The notes: generated by a model not told the origin, from the letters alone. Positions 9,089 to 18,227 are shown, counted from the stretch's first letter. The stretch: DNA of 64,000 nucleotides from Acidobacteriaceae bacterium KBS 89 (GCA_000381605.1 KB906754.1:124001-188000), one strand, 5' to 3'. A program made the numbers and translations.

Positions 9089-9757
9089 CTAGGAGGTATG
9101 CTTGGAGGCGTAGTTAATTCCAAGAGCAGCCAAAACAACGAGAATGTTGGCCAGTAATACGACAACGAGAACGTGTAACGTGGCACGAACTTTTGTGACG
9201 TTGAGGCTCGATGAAAACCAGACAACCTCGACTGCCACGTACCAGCAGAAGGCCAGGAAAAAGACCAGAATGCCTGCAATCACATACGGCCCTATCTGGA
9301 ACTCAACAAGCAGCCCCGCGATAGAAGCAATGAGCGCAAATGGTGCGGCAATGAAACACTGACCATAGAAGAGTGGACGCAACGCCACCCGGTCAATGCG
9401 CTTGCCTTGGTGCTTCAACAGATCAACAGCCATCAGCACTGGAAAGATACTGAATACTACGCCGCGGAACAGCAGCACATCGGTATCTTTCGAGAGAAGG
9501 CCTGAGAGTTTTATCTGCGGCTGAATCACCTTGCCGAGCAGATAAGCGATCAGTAGCGTGATGAGGAGAAAAATAGGCGGATTGATCGTGTCTGTGTATT
9601 GTTCTTCATCAGGCTCAAGAAGCTCACGGTCCGAGTAGCGCAACATCTCGAGAGGGTTCCAAACCGACCGAATGAAAGTTATCGGGTAAAAGATGATCCA
9701 GCCGACAACCTCATAAAGGAAGTCGTCGAGGGATTTGAGCAACTTCATGAAGTCCAT
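9089..9757 (-). CDS. Polytopic membrane protein of unknown function
   Basis: A 222-residue protein with a short amphipathic N-terminus (MDFMKLLKSLDDFLYEVVGWIIFYP) and four to five predicted transmembrane helices: about 65-85, 100-115, 130-155, 165-185 and 195-215. It contains no recognisable catalytic motif. The arrangement resembles Yip1-like or generic permease-fold proteins without matching them convincingly. The start MDFMKLL could also be used at the second Met. It is transcribed toward the exported unknown protein but lies about 365 bases from it, so co-transcription is doubtful. Confidence 0.7.
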   Translation of the reverse strand: MDFMKLLKSLDDFLYEVVGWIIFYPITFIRSVWNPLEMLRYSDRELLEPDEEQYTDTINPPIFLLITLLIAYLLGKVIQPQIKLSGLLSKDTDVLLFRGVVFSIFPVLMAVDLLKHQGKRIDRVALRPLFYGQCFIAAPFALIASIAGLLVEFQIGPYVIAGILVFFLAFCWYVAVEVVWFSSSLNVTKVRATLHVLVVVLLANILVVLAALGINYASKHTS

Positions 9758-10034
9758 GCTGGGTTCCAGTCAGGTCTGAGTTGCCCTCGACTTTACCAGA
9801 TCTGCCTAAGTAGATGAGGTAGATATCATATGACTGACTCTCTCGCCAGATTGATATTATGCACAGTAGTTCGTTCACCCTGACCTCGACACTGAAGGAT
9901 AATTTCCGTGAAGTCGGATTTTCGGTAATTGAGGGTCAGCTAGTCTCCGAAAAATCCATTTCCGAGGAAATGCGTTGATATGCGGATAGGTAAACTGTCA
10001 GCAAGAAGCAGCCAGAACAAAATGACCAACTAGC

Positions 10035-10496
10035 ATGAAAAATCTCTTTGACCCGGCCACAGTGGAAGATGTAAAGCAGCGCATCATGCGCCTGCGTCCC
10101 GACAGCGAGCGGCAGTGGGGTAAATTGCCCGTTGCCCTGGTGCTCGCGCACTGCACTTCTGGTTTGCAGATGGCCATGGGCACCATCAACCCCAAACGTG
10201 CACCCTTTCCCGGCAACGTCATCGGCCTACTCATCAAACCGTTGGTCTTCGGCAACGACAAACCCATTCGCCGTAACTCGCCCTCCGTGCCGGAACTCTT
10301 CACGGCGGATCCCGGGCAGTGCGAATTTGAGTGCGAACGCGACCAGCTCATCAACACTATCGATGGATTTGTCTCCGTGGGTGAAGCTCGCTGCTCTCGA
10401 CACCCACATCCTTTCTTTGGGCCGCTAAAACCAAATCAGTGGGCGATTCTCATGTACAAACACATCGACCATCACCTGTCACAGTTCGGCGTCTAA
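10035..10496 (+). CDS. DUF1569 (DinB-like) protein
   Basis: A 153-residue cytoplasmic protein. The helix-rich pattern MKNLFDPATVEDVKQRIMRLRPDSERQWGKLPVALVLAHCTSGLQMAMG and the C-terminal HPFFGPLKPNQWAILMYKHIDHHLSQFG match the DUF1569 family, a DinB-superfamily branch. The conserved C-terminal HIDHHLSQF contributes metal-ligand histidines. Family members have no assigned reaction. No obvious operon partner. Confidence 0.82.
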   Translation: MKNLFDPATVEDVKQRIMRLRPDSERQWGKLPVALVLAHCTSGLQMAMGTINPKRAPFPGNVIGLLIKPLVFGNDKPIRRNSPSVPELFTADPGQCEFECERDQLINTIDGFVSVGEARCSRHPHPFFGPLKPNQWAILMYKHIDHHLSQFGV

Positions 10497-10672
10497 CAGG
10501 CCACCAAGTCCACGGCACATGGAAACCGGGTCTTCATTCTGCAATGTTGAGTGTCGGCAAGTCCACCTGCGGCACGATCTGTAAGCCGTAGTTTCCGAAA
10601 ACCCGTTTTTCGTGCACTTCAGGAACTACTACGTAGGAATCTCCGCTTTGCAGATTAGACTCGTCGTCCCGA

Positions 10673-11122
10673 TCACACCGAGTCCGGCATTTCCACAGCC
10701 GGATAGGACGCTGCGTTCTGCTCGAGCCAACCGCTTCCGGGGATCGTGTCCCAATTGGTTCGGAAAGCGATCTTTCCCTCCTGTCGCGCGTAATCGCAGT
10801 ATCGTAGATTCTCCGGTGTCTTAGGACGGCCATAGTAATACCAAGTCCATCGAACTTCTGTGGCGCTGCCAATCCGAAACGTTGTCTCATTGATCTCGAC
10901 ATCCGCTGGATTCCAGACAGCTAGGACTTCATCCTCGTTGAATCGCAGGTGTAAGCAGTCGTCGGTGGCATCGCACGCTACAAGCCAATGGTAATTGTCG
11001 AACGGCCTGCCAAACCATTTGCCCCAGAACCTTAGGGTTCCGCGCTTCACGTGGGGAAGAATCTCTGTAATGTCCTTCGCGATCTCTTGAGGCAGCACCA
11101 TAGTCTCCACAGAATAGGGCAT
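10673..11122 (-). CDS. Hypothetical protein
   Basis: About 149 residues, starting at the ATG at 11122 (MPYSVETMVLPQEIAKDITEILPHVKRG). It is rich in Trp and Tyr, with beta-type segments (LRFWGKWFGRPFDNYHWLVACDATDDCLHLRFNEDEVLAVWNPADVEI; ATEVRWTWYYYGRP). No signal peptide or membrane helix is present. The pattern resembles small single-domain proteins found beside toxin or immunity genes in other bacteria, but none are near, so no function is assigned. A GGAA lies five bases before the start. A possible out-of-frame continuation follows the stop. Confidence 0.65.
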   Translation of the reverse strand: MPYSVETMVLPQEIAKDITEILPHVKRGTLRFWGKWFGRPFDNYHWLVACDATDDCLHLRFNEDEVLAVWNPADVEINETTFRIGSATEVRWTWYYYGRPKTPENLRYCDYARQEGKIAFRTNWDTIPGSGWLEQNAASYPAVEMPDSV

Positions 11123-11307
11123 CGAAGTTCCCGCAAGTCGGGTTTGCGGCAAGTTGGGTCGTTCTCATCAACTAACCACTACCCGCTTCTCCCCAAACAA
11201 AAACGGCACTCGCATACCTCGAATTGCGCGCAGTGACAGTAAACTGCTCTAAACCCTTCACCTCAAAGCATGATTTCCACACCCATCCCCTAAAATCACC
11301 CAAAAGT

Positions 11308-11919
11308 ATGACGACAAACACCGCCTCCGCCCCGCAAAGTGTCTCCAAGTCACCCCACAGGATCCTCACATTGAAGAAGACCATCCTCACCTTCGGCCTC
11401 ATCTCTGGCACTCTTTCCTCCGTCATGATGTGCGGCACCGTCCCCTTTCTCCGTGACCTCAACCACGGCAACAAAGGCTACTACCTCGGCTACACCGCCA
11501 TCGTCCTCTCCTTCCTGCTTGTCTTCTTCGGCATCCGCTCCTACCGGGACAACATCTCCAACGGTGCCATCACCTTCGGCCGTGCCTTCACCATCGGCAT
11601 TGGCATCACCCTCATCTCCTGCCTCTTCTACGTCGTCACGTGGGAGATCATCTACTTCAACTTCCTCCACGGCTTCATGGATAGCTACTTCGCTCACCAA
11701 ATCCAGAAGGCTCAATCCGCACCCGGCACCCCCGAAGCCATCCAGGCCAAAGTCGCCTCTATCCGCCACGGGCAGCAGCTCTACGAGAACCCCTTCTTCA
11801 ACGCCCTCTACACCTTCATAGAACCCTTTCCCGTCGGCCTCCTCATCACCCTGATCTCCGCCGCCATCCTCCGCAAAAAGCCCCAATCCCACTCTGCTTC
11901 ACTAGCAGCGACAGCATAA
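11308..11919 (+). CDS. DUF4199 membrane protein
   Basis: A 203-residue inner-membrane protein. After a short polar N-terminus come four transmembrane helices (about 23-45, 58-80, 95-120 and 170-192). The conserved block YRDNISNGAITFGRAFTIGIGITLISCLFYVVTW is diagnostic of DUF4199, and a polar loop with Tyr, Phe and His-rich residues precedes the last helix. Family function is unknown. The ATG at 11308 is preferred over upstream codons because the extension is not protein-like; TAAAAT occurs 11 bases before it. Confidence 0.82.
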   Translation: MTTNTASAPQSVSKSPHRILTLKKTILTFGLISGTLSSVMMCGTVPFLRDLNHGNKGYYLGYTAIVLSFLLVFFGIRSYRDNISNGAITFGRAFTIGIGITLISCLFYVVTWEIIYFNFLHGFMDSYFAHQIQKAQSAPGTPEAIQAKVASIRHGQQLYENPFFNALYTFIEPFPVGLLITLISAAILRKKPQSHSASLAATA

Positions 11920-11935
11920 AAAGCTTGCGTTGAAA

Positions 11936-12095
11936 GGTACGAGCTTCAGCTCGCACCTAAATTCGCACGGTCCCAATGGGTTTCAAGCGGAGTTTGAACG
12001 AATCGCTACGAGCTTCGCCTCTGCTTCTAGGTACCCCAAGGCTTCAGCCTTGGGGTACCTCTGGGCCGCAACAGAAATGGGCTTCAGCCCCTGAC
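11936..12095. repeat. Cluster of hairpin repeats, including copy 2 of the dispersed element
   Basis: The first hairpin at 11936-11957 pairs GGTACGAGC with GCTCGCACC around TTCA, with one mismatch. The second at 12029-12060 is perfect: 14-base arms AGGTACCCCAAGGC and GCCTTGGGGTACCT around TTCA. A third unit, GGGCTTCAGCCC, lies near 12079-12091. The order of the last two matches 7055-7128. The region sits between DUF4199 and the cysteine desulfurase gene. Confidence 0.8.
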
Positions 12096-12138
12096 GTATG
12101 CCCTCTTATCTCGCGCCGTCCTCTTTCCGCCCACAAGC

Positions 12139-12144
12139 TAAAAT
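12139..12144 (+). promoter_or_regulatory. Candidate -10 element for a leaderless cysteine desulfurase mRNA
   Basis: TAAAAT ends six bases before the ATG at 12151 and no Shine-Dalgarno is present. A transcript starting at the usual distance would begin at or next to the start codon. No strong -35 box is visible. Confidence 0.4.
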
Positions 12145-12150
12145 AGAACC

Positions 12151-13341
12151 ATGCGCCGGATCTACATGGACGCGAACGCGACCACCCCTCTCCTACCCGA
12201 AGTCTTCGAAGCCATGCGTCCCTTCTGGATGGAGCACTACGGCAACGCCAGTTCCATCCACCAACAGGGTCAGCAGGCCCGCGGAGCAGTCGAACAAGCC
12301 CGTACCGCAGTCGCCCGCTTCCTCCACTGCCTCAACTCCGAGATCGTCTTCACCTCCGGCGGCACCGAGAGCGACAACCTCGCCCTCTTCGGCGTCCTCT
12401 CAAATGAGACAGAACCCGCCCACCTCATCACCACCACCATCGAGCACCACGCCGTCCTCAACGCCGCCGAGTCCCTCGAAAAAAACAAAGTAGAAGTAAC
12501 CTTCCTCGAGTGCACCCCACAAGGCCTCATCGAGCCCGCAGCATTACAAGCCGCCATCCGACCCAACACAAAACTCGTCAGCATCATGTTCGCGAACAAC
12601 GAGACCGGCGTCATCCAGCCCATCGCCGAACTCGCCGCCATCGCCCACGCCGCAGGCGCACTCTTCCACACCGACGCAGTCCAGGCTTCCGGCAAACTCC
12701 CCCTCGATCTCTCAGCCGACGGCCTACTCAAGCACGTCGACCTCCTCACCCTCTCCGGCCACAAGATCTACGCCCCCAAAGGCATCGGCGTCCTCTTCGT
12801 TCGCCGCAACGTTCGCCTCGCCCCCATGCTCCACGGCGGAACACACGAACGCCAGCGCCGCGCCGGAACCGAAAACGTAGCCTGCATCGTCGGGCTCGGC
12901 AAAGCACTCGAACTGTCCTCGACTTGGCTCGCCAGCGAAGCACCCGGCAAACTCGCCGCACTCCGCGACCGCTTCGAACAGGGTATCCTCGCGCAGGTGG
13001 AAGACACCGGAGTCAACGGAGACAGCGCACCCCGCGTCTCCAACACCAGCAACCTCTACTTCAATCACCTCGAAGCCGAAGCCCTCGTCATCGCCCTCGA
13101 CCTCAAAGGCCTCTCGGTCAGCGGAGGCTCCGCCTGCCAATCCGGCGCCGCCGAACCCTCTCATGTCCTCACCGCAATGGGCCTCTCACCCGGCCGCGCC
13201 CGAGCCAGCGTCCGCTTCTCCCTCTCCCGCCTCACCACCGACGAAGAGATCGACGAAGCCCTCAAAATCATCCCCACCGCTGTAGCCCGTCTCCGCGAAC
13301 TCTCCCCCACCTGGAGCCGCCGCGAATCTGTCGCCGTCTAA
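12151..13341 (+). CDS. Cysteine desulfurase, NifS/IscS family
   Basis: A 396-residue class V PLP aminotransferase that removes sulfur from cysteine for Fe-S clusters or tRNA thiolation. It opens with the family signature RRIYMDANATTPLLPEV. Other key parts are FTSGGTESDNLAL, the PLP-binding HTDAVQASGKLPLD, the Schiff-base lysine in LTLSGHKIYAPKGIGVLF, and RRAGTENV. The persulfide Cys lies in SGGSACQSGAAEPSHVL, a group I (NifS/IscS) loop. No iscU or iscA is adjacent. MnmA, a typical sulfur acceptor user, is encoded 16 kb downstream. Confidence 0.93.
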   Translation: MRRIYMDANATTPLLPEVFEAMRPFWMEHYGNASSIHQQGQQARGAVEQARTAVARFLHCLNSEIVFTSGGTESDNLALFGVLSNETEPAHLITTTIEHHAVLNAAESLEKNKVEVTFLECTPQGLIEPAALQAAIRPNTKLVSIMFANNETGVIQPIAELAAIAHAAGALFHTDAVQASGKLPLDLSADGLLKHVDLLTLSGHKIYAPKGIGVLFVRRNVRLAPMLHGGTHERQRRAGTENVACIVGLGKALELSSTWLASEAPGKLAALRDRFEQGILAQVEDTGVNGDSAPRVSNTSNLYFNHLEAEALVIALDLKGLSVSGGSACQSGAAEPSHVLTAMGLSPGRARASVRFSLSRLTTDEEIDEALKIIPTAVARLRELSPTWSRRESVAV

Positions 13342-13399
13342 ATTCCCACTTCGGGAAAATACCAAGAATAAATCCCAAAACTTTGGCGTGTTTTTAAGC

Positions 13400-13475
13400 A
13401 CCACAAAACTGGTGATCAACTCACCACGTTTACCACGCATTTCACCACGAATTCACCATCAAAAAACCACCACAA
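13400..13475. repeat. Phased ACCAC-motif tract
   Basis: The words TCACCACG, TACCACGC, TCACCACG and TCACCATC start at about 13421, 13431, 13442 and 13453, so they recur every 10-11 bases. AT-rich, in a converging intergenic gap. No gene is present. Confidence 0.6.
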
Positions 13476-13514
13476 AACACTCGCATTTCGCAAAAAACGC
13501 TGCAAAAACACCCC

Positions 13515-15386
13515 TCACAGGTACCAGGGAATATTAACCACCACAATCCTCTGATTCCCCTTCAACAGCAACAGCAGCTTCAGCAACTGCACTCGCTGAT
13601 TGTGCAAAGCATTCTCCCACCAGTGCCGTACCACCAACTCGGGCAACAACACCGCCACTTTCCGCCCCGGATGCTTCTCTTCCAACTCCAGAATGTAGTC
13701 CATCAACGGATTGATAATAAAGCGGTACGACGACGGAATGATCACCAGCTCCGGCTCCTGCAGCCCCTCCCGCTTGATCGGCGCCAGCACATGCTCGTCC
13801 CATATCTCATCCAGTCGGCCCTCCTCATCATCCGAGTGGACATGCACCACCTTGATATCCTTCGACAGCAGCAGCCCAAACCGCATCGCCTTCTCGGTAA
13901 TCCGGTCCCACCGCGCCATCGGAATCACCACAATCGGCTCCTGCAGATTCACCAGGTTCAGCGGCGTCATATCGGCCATCTCGCGCTTCACCCGCGAATA
14001 GTGCCGCTTCACCACTAGCATGATCCCCACCAGCACAGGGACCAGCAACGCCGTCACCCACGCCCCTGCCATGAACTTCGCGACCAACACGACAATCGTC
14101 GTTATCCCTGTCGCCACTGCCCCAAAGCCATTCACAAACGCGTGCCACAGCCGCCCCGGATGCTTCTCCATCTTCAGCCAGTGCACCACCATCCCGGCCT
14201 GCGACAGCGTAAATGCGAGAAACGCCCCAATCGCATACAGCGGGATCAACCGGTCCGTCACGCCTCCGAACAGGATCAAAATGACAGCCGTAAACCCGGT
14301 CAACGCATAGATACCATGCGAATAAAGCAACCGTCGCCCGCGCAGAATAAACACATGCGGGAGATAGTCACGGATTGCAATCGCCCGCGCCAGTCGCGGA
14401 AAATCCGCAAACGCAGTGTTCGCACTCAGCGATAGCGCTGCCAGCACCGACGCCATCGTCAGAAAGTAAAACCACCCGCGGCCGAATACTGCGGTCACGA
14501 GAATACTCAGCACGCTCTGGTATCCCTTGGCATCCGGCTCCATCGCCGTAACCCCATACGACTTCGCCAGATAGGCAATTCCAAAAAGCAGCACAATCAG
14601 AGTAATGACAATAATTGTCAGCGTCCGCTGCGCATTCTTAGACCGCGGTTCGCGGAACGCCATCACTCCGTTCGACACCGCCTCCACGCCCGTCATCGCC
14701 GCGCAGCCGCTGGCGAACGTCTTCATCAGCAGCCAGATCCCCAGATACTTCACCGTCGCCGGCAGCGCGGGCGGCGGAGCCACTAGCGGCAATGGATGTC
14801 CCCCGCTCAAATATGTCCTGTAAACCCCTACCCCGATCAGGATCAGCAGCGTCCCCACAAACAAAAACGTCGGCAGAATAAACGCCGCGCCCGTGTCCTT
14901 CACTCCGCGCATATTGACGACTGCCAAAATCACCAGAATCAGCAGACAAAACGCCAGAGTATGAGGTGCCAGATGCGGAACAGCTGACGTCAACGCCGTC
15001 ACGCCAGCCGAAATTCCCACCGCCGCCGTCAAAATGTAATCGATCATCAGCGCGGCCGCAGCCAGCAACCCTGCGCCATCACCCAGATTCTCCGTGGCAA
15101 CCGTGTACGAGCCGCCACCGCTCGGATATGCAGCTATAGTCTGCCGGTAGCTGAAGAATACGATGACCAGCAAAATCAAGATCGACCCAATTACCGGCAC
15201 GATATAGTGCTGGATTCCCGGCAATCCCAGCGGTATCAGCAGCGTCATCGCCGCCTCAGGCCCATACGCCGCGCTTGTCAGTGCATCTAATCCAAAGATC
15301 GGTATTCCGGCCGCGACGCCGATGTGTTCGGCCCGCTCTTCACTTGTTGCTAAGGGTTTTCCAATAATTGAATCTGTTAAAGACAT
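13515..15386 (-). CDS. KimA-like potassium importer (APC superfamily)
   Basis: A 623-residue transporter with 12 predicted membrane helices and a cytoplasmic C-terminal domain (about 470-623). Blocks SYRQTIAAYPSGGGSYTVATENLG, LMIDYILTAAVGISAGVTALTSAVP, ASGCAAMTGVEAVSNG and LFGGVTDRLIPLYAIGAFLAFTLSQAGMVVHW closely follow Bacillus KimA, a high-affinity K+/H+ symporter of the KUP-like branch. The C-terminal HVHSDDEEGRLDEIWDEHV region is adenine-nucleotide-binding-like, as in KimA where c-di-AMP inhibits. The N-terminal extension MSLTDSIIGKPLAT also matches. Potassium uptake is inferred from similarity; an amino acid substrate cannot be excluded. The upstream 150 bases show no recognisable ydaO-type riboswitch. 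Confidence 0.85.
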   Translation of the reverse strand: MSLTDSIIGKPLATSEERAEHIGVAAGIPIFGLDALTSAAYGPEAAMTLLIPLGLPGIQHYIVPVIGSILILLVIVFFSYRQTIAAYPSGGGSYTVATENLGDGAGLLAAAALMIDYILTAAVGISAGVTALTSAVPHLAPHTLAFCLLILVILAVVNMRGVKDTGAAFILPTFLFVGTLLILIGVGVYRTYLSGGHPLPLVAPPPALPATVKYLGIWLLMKTFASGCAAMTGVEAVSNGVMAFREPRSKNAQRTLTIIVITLIVLLFGIAYLAKSYGVTAMEPDAKGYQSVLSILVTAVFGRGWFYFLTMASVLAALSLSANTAFADFPRLARAIAIRDYLPHVFILRGRRLLYSHGIYALTGFTAVILILFGGVTDRLIPLYAIGAFLAFTLSQAGMVVHWLKMEKHPGRLWHAFVNGFGAVATGITTIVVLVAKFMAGAWVTALLVPVLVGIMLVVKRHYSRVKREMADMTPLNLVNLQEPIVVIPMARWDRITEKAMRFGLLLSKDIKVVHVHSDDEEGRLDEIWDEHVLAPIKREGLQEPELVIIPSSYRFIINPLMDYILELEEKHPGRKVAVLLPELVVRHWWENALHNQRVQLLKLLLLLKGNQRIVVVNIPWYL

Positions 15387-15535
15387 ACGATTTAGATCGT
15401 ACCGCCTCTGTCAACTCAACCGACCGGGCGCACTGCATTAAACTGCGTCCCCCCATAAAAAAGTCGTAAAGATTCCATAAAGATTCCAGCGACTCCACTA
15501 TCGCGACCTCCCAGCTCTCAGCTTTGGCAGCCCAC

Positions 15536-15541
15536 CTATAA
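15536..15541 (+). promoter_or_regulatory. Candidate -10 element for the glutathione peroxidase gene
   Basis: A perfect TATAAT lies 31 bases upstream of the ATG, which leaves room for a 5' leader with the AGGAG Shine-Dalgarno. No good -35 match is seen 17 bases upstream. Confidence 0.45.
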
Positions 15542-15572
15542 TCGATTGAAAACACATATCCAGGAGCCCTTC

Positions 15573-16145
15573 ATGTCTACCTCCTCCGTCTACGACATTC
15601 CCGTCAACAAGATCACCGGCGAACGTGCCTCGCTCGCCGACTATCGCGGGAAGGTCATCCTCGTCGTCAACGTTGCCTCCAAATGCGGCCTAACCCCCCA
15701 GTACGACGCCCTCGAAAAACTCCACACCCGCTTCAAAGACTCGGGCTTTACTGTCTGCGGCTTTCCCGCCAACGACTTCGGCGCGCAGGAACCCGGCTCC
15801 AACGAAGACATCCAGACCTTTTGTCGCACCACCTTCAACGTCGACTTCCCTATGTTTTCCAAGATCCCGGTCACCGGCTCAGACACCCATCCGCTCTACC
15901 TTGCCCTCATCGCCGCGCAACCCAAAGCCATAGGCCCCACCCGCGAAAGCTTCCGCGAAAACCTCAACAACTTCCTCAAAAACAACCACAACGGCGCCAC
16001 CACCAACGCCGAACCCGGCATCCTCTGGAACTTCGAAAAGTTCCTCGTCGACCGCAACGGCAACGTGGCCGCCCGCTTCTCGCCGGAGGTCCTCCCCGAC
16101 GATCCCACTATCGTCGCCGCCATCGAATCCGCCCTCAAGTCCTAG
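15573..16145 (+). CDS. Glutathione peroxidase family thiol peroxidase
   Basis: A 190-residue thioredoxin-fold peroxidase that reduces H2O2 and organic hydroperoxides. The active-site Cys lies in VASKCGLTPQYDALEKLH (Cys in place of selenocysteine). The conserved FPANDFGAQEPGSNEDIQTFC and the Trp region WNFEKFLVDRNG complete the triad. Length and motifs match bacterial Gpx/BsaA, which usually uses thioredoxin rather than glutathione. The start is the ATG at 15573 (MSTSSVYDIPV) because AGGAG lies six bases upstream; an in-frame codon at 15546 has no such site. A candidate -10 is at 15536. Confidence 0.93.
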   Translation: MSTSSVYDIPVNKITGERASLADYRGKVILVVNVASKCGLTPQYDALEKLHTRFKDSGFTVCGFPANDFGAQEPGSNEDIQTFCRTTFNVDFPMFSKIPVTGSDTHPLYLALIAAQPKAIGPTRESFRENLNNFLKNNHNGATTNAEPGILWNFEKFLVDRNGNVAARFSPEVLPDDPTIVAAIESALKS

Positions 16146-16284
16146 CCTCAGTCCCGATCTATAAGTCCCATCCCATCAGAGGGCGTAGCGCGACTAAAAT
16201 CGCCTGCGTCCCTAACCCCACCCCGGTCGTCTATCCTTGTAATATCTAAAATCCCTACCCACTCCCGAGAGGAATTTCTCGCTC

Positions 16285-18204
16285 ATGATCGTCCGCCGTA
16301 CCCTGGTTCCCTTGGCCATCCTTGCCATGGTGTCACCTACACTCATCCAAGCGCAAAAGACTCCCATTCAGATCACCGCGGACCTCTCCGAAGCCCCCCG
16401 CAAGATCTACCACGCCGAGGTCGACATCCCGGTCCAGCCCGGTCCCGTCTCTCTCACAACGCCGAAGTGGATTCCCGGCAACCACCGCCCCACCGGCCCA
16501 GTCGACCAGATCACCGGCGTCGTCTTCACCGCGAACGGCAAGGTTCTCCCCTGGCGTCGCGATGACCAAGACCTCTACGAGTTCCACGTAACGGTCCCCG
16601 CCGGCGTCACCACCATCCACGCCCACCTCGACTGCATCGTCACCGCACGGCTCAGCGCAAAGCTCGCCGTCCTCGAGTGGGAAAAGCTCCTCCTCTACCC
16701 CGCAAAGACACCGGTGAAAGACATCGCCATCCAGCCATCCGTGAAAGTTCCAACAGGCTGGGGCATCGGCACCGCCCTCACTCCAACCGACGGCTACGAT
16801 CCCCAGCATCCCAAAGGCGGCCTCACCCACTTTGCCGCAACCACGGTCGAGCAGCTTGAAGACTCCCCCATCATCACCGGTGAGTACTTCCACGAGTTCG
16901 CCCTCGCCCCTGAGGTCACTCCGAAGCACTACATCGACGTCGTAGCCGATAGCCCTGAAGACTCACAGCTACGCCCCGCTCTCCTCAGCCAGCTCAGCAA
17001 CCTTGTCCGCGAAACCGGCGCCGCATACAACTCGCGCCACTACAACGTCTACCACTTCCTCCTTACGCTCTCAGACGTAGCCGGAGGCGAAGGCCTCGAG
17101 CACGGCCAGTCCTCCGACAACGGCGTAGGCGAAAAGGGCTTCTCCGACGCAGCCCACCAGCTAGCCGAATCCGACCTCCTCTCCCACGAGTTCACCCACT
17201 CGTGGAACGGCAAATACCGCCGTCCCTTCAACCTCTACCAGGACGACTTCGCCAAGATGCAGGAGGGCTCCCTCCTTTGGGTCTACGAAGGCATGACCCA
17301 ATACCTCGGTAACGTCCTCGCCGCCCGCTCCGGCCTCAAGTCGCAGGAACAATACCGCGACATGCTCGCAGCCTCCGCCGCAAATCTCGACTACAAGCCC
17401 GGCCGCGAATGGCGCAGCACCGAAGACACCGCAATCGCCGCCAGCATCCTTCGCGGCGGCAACCCCGCCTGGTCCAACTGGAAACGCGGACAGGACTACT
17501 ACCAAGAGGGCGAGCTCTTCTGGCTCGACGCCGACACCCTCATCCGCAAGCTCACCGACAACAAGAAATCCCTCACTGACTTCCTCCACATCTTCCTCGC
17601 CAAAGGTGGCAACACCGGCCCACTCATCGTCACGTACAACCGCGACGAGCTCATCGCCGACCTCAACCAGGTCGCCAAATACGACTGGGCCACCTTCATG
17701 CATGACCGTGTCGATGCCGTCACCCCGCACGCCGATCTCGCCGGCATCGAACAGGGCGGCTACAAGCTCGTCTACACCGACAAGCCCACCAAATCCGCAC
17801 GCACGATCGCCTCCGCAGGTGGTCGACGCGGCGGCATCGACGTCTGGTACTCCATCGGCATCCGCGTCACGGGCGACGGCACCGTCTCCGACGTCCGCTG
17901 GGATGGCCCCGCCGACAAGACAAAGCTCTACCCCGGACAGAAGATCATCGCCGTCAACGGCAACATCTTCTCCGGCGACGCCCTCAAGGCCGCCATCAAG
18001 CAAGCCAAGGGCAACACCGAACCCATCCACCTCATCCTTCAGGGCGACACCTTCGTCACCACCGCCGACCTCGACTACCACGACGGCGAACGCTATCCCT
18101 CGCTCGTCCGCGTAGACGGCACACCCGACTACCTTGACGACATCACAAAGCCCCTCACCATACCTGAGAAAGCATCGGCGGAAAAGAAAGACGCAGTCGA
18201 TTAA
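16285..18204 (+). CDS. Secreted M61-family glycyl aminopeptidase-like metallopeptidase with PDZ domain
   Basis: A 639-residue exported zinc peptidase. The signal peptide ends near LIQAQKT. An N-terminal beta domain (about 30-200) precedes the gluzincin domain with zinc motif HEFTHSW (near residue 302) and the downstream Glu of VYEGMTQYLG. A PDZ-like module lies at about 525-600 (GTVSDVRWDGPADKTKLYPGQKIIAVNGN). M61 enzymes release N-terminal glycine or alanine. AGAGGAA precedes the ATG. It joins the M14 and M1 enzymes of this window as an exported peptide-degrading set. Confidence 0.92.
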   Translation: MIVRRTLVPLAILAMVSPTLIQAQKTPIQITADLSEAPRKIYHAEVDIPVQPGPVSLTTPKWIPGNHRPTGPVDQITGVVFTANGKVLPWRRDDQDLYEFHVTVPAGVTTIHAHLDCIVTARLSAKLAVLEWEKLLLYPAKTPVKDIAIQPSVKVPTGWGIGTALTPTDGYDPQHPKGGLTHFAATTVEQLEDSPIITGEYFHEFALAPEVTPKHYIDVVADSPEDSQLRPALLSQLSNLVRETGAAYNSRHYNVYHFLLTLSDVAGGEGLEHGQSSDNGVGEKGFSDAAHQLAESDLLSHEFTHSWNGKYRRPFNLYQDDFAKMQEGSLLWVYEGMTQYLGNVLAARSGLKSQEQYRDMLAASAANLDYKPGREWRSTEDTAIAASILRGGNPAWSNWKRGQDYYQEGELFWLDADTLIRKLTDNKKSLTDFLHIFLAKGGNTGPLIVTYNRDELIADLNQVAKYDWATFMHDRVDAVTPHADLAGIEQGGYKLVYTDKPTKSARTIASAGGRRGGIDVWYSIGIRVTGDGTVSDVRWDGPADKTKLYPGQKIIAVNGNIFSGDALKAAIKQAKGNTEPIHLILQGDTFVTTADLDYHDGERYPSLVRVDGTPDYLDDITKPLTIPEKASAEKKDAVD

Positions 18205-18227
18205 CTCTCAACTCACTCTCACCAGAC

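Noticed and set aside
15387..15545. c-di-AMP riboswitch before the KimA-like gene
   Set aside because: None of the conserved ydaO-yuaA core words could be found by eye in the short leader.
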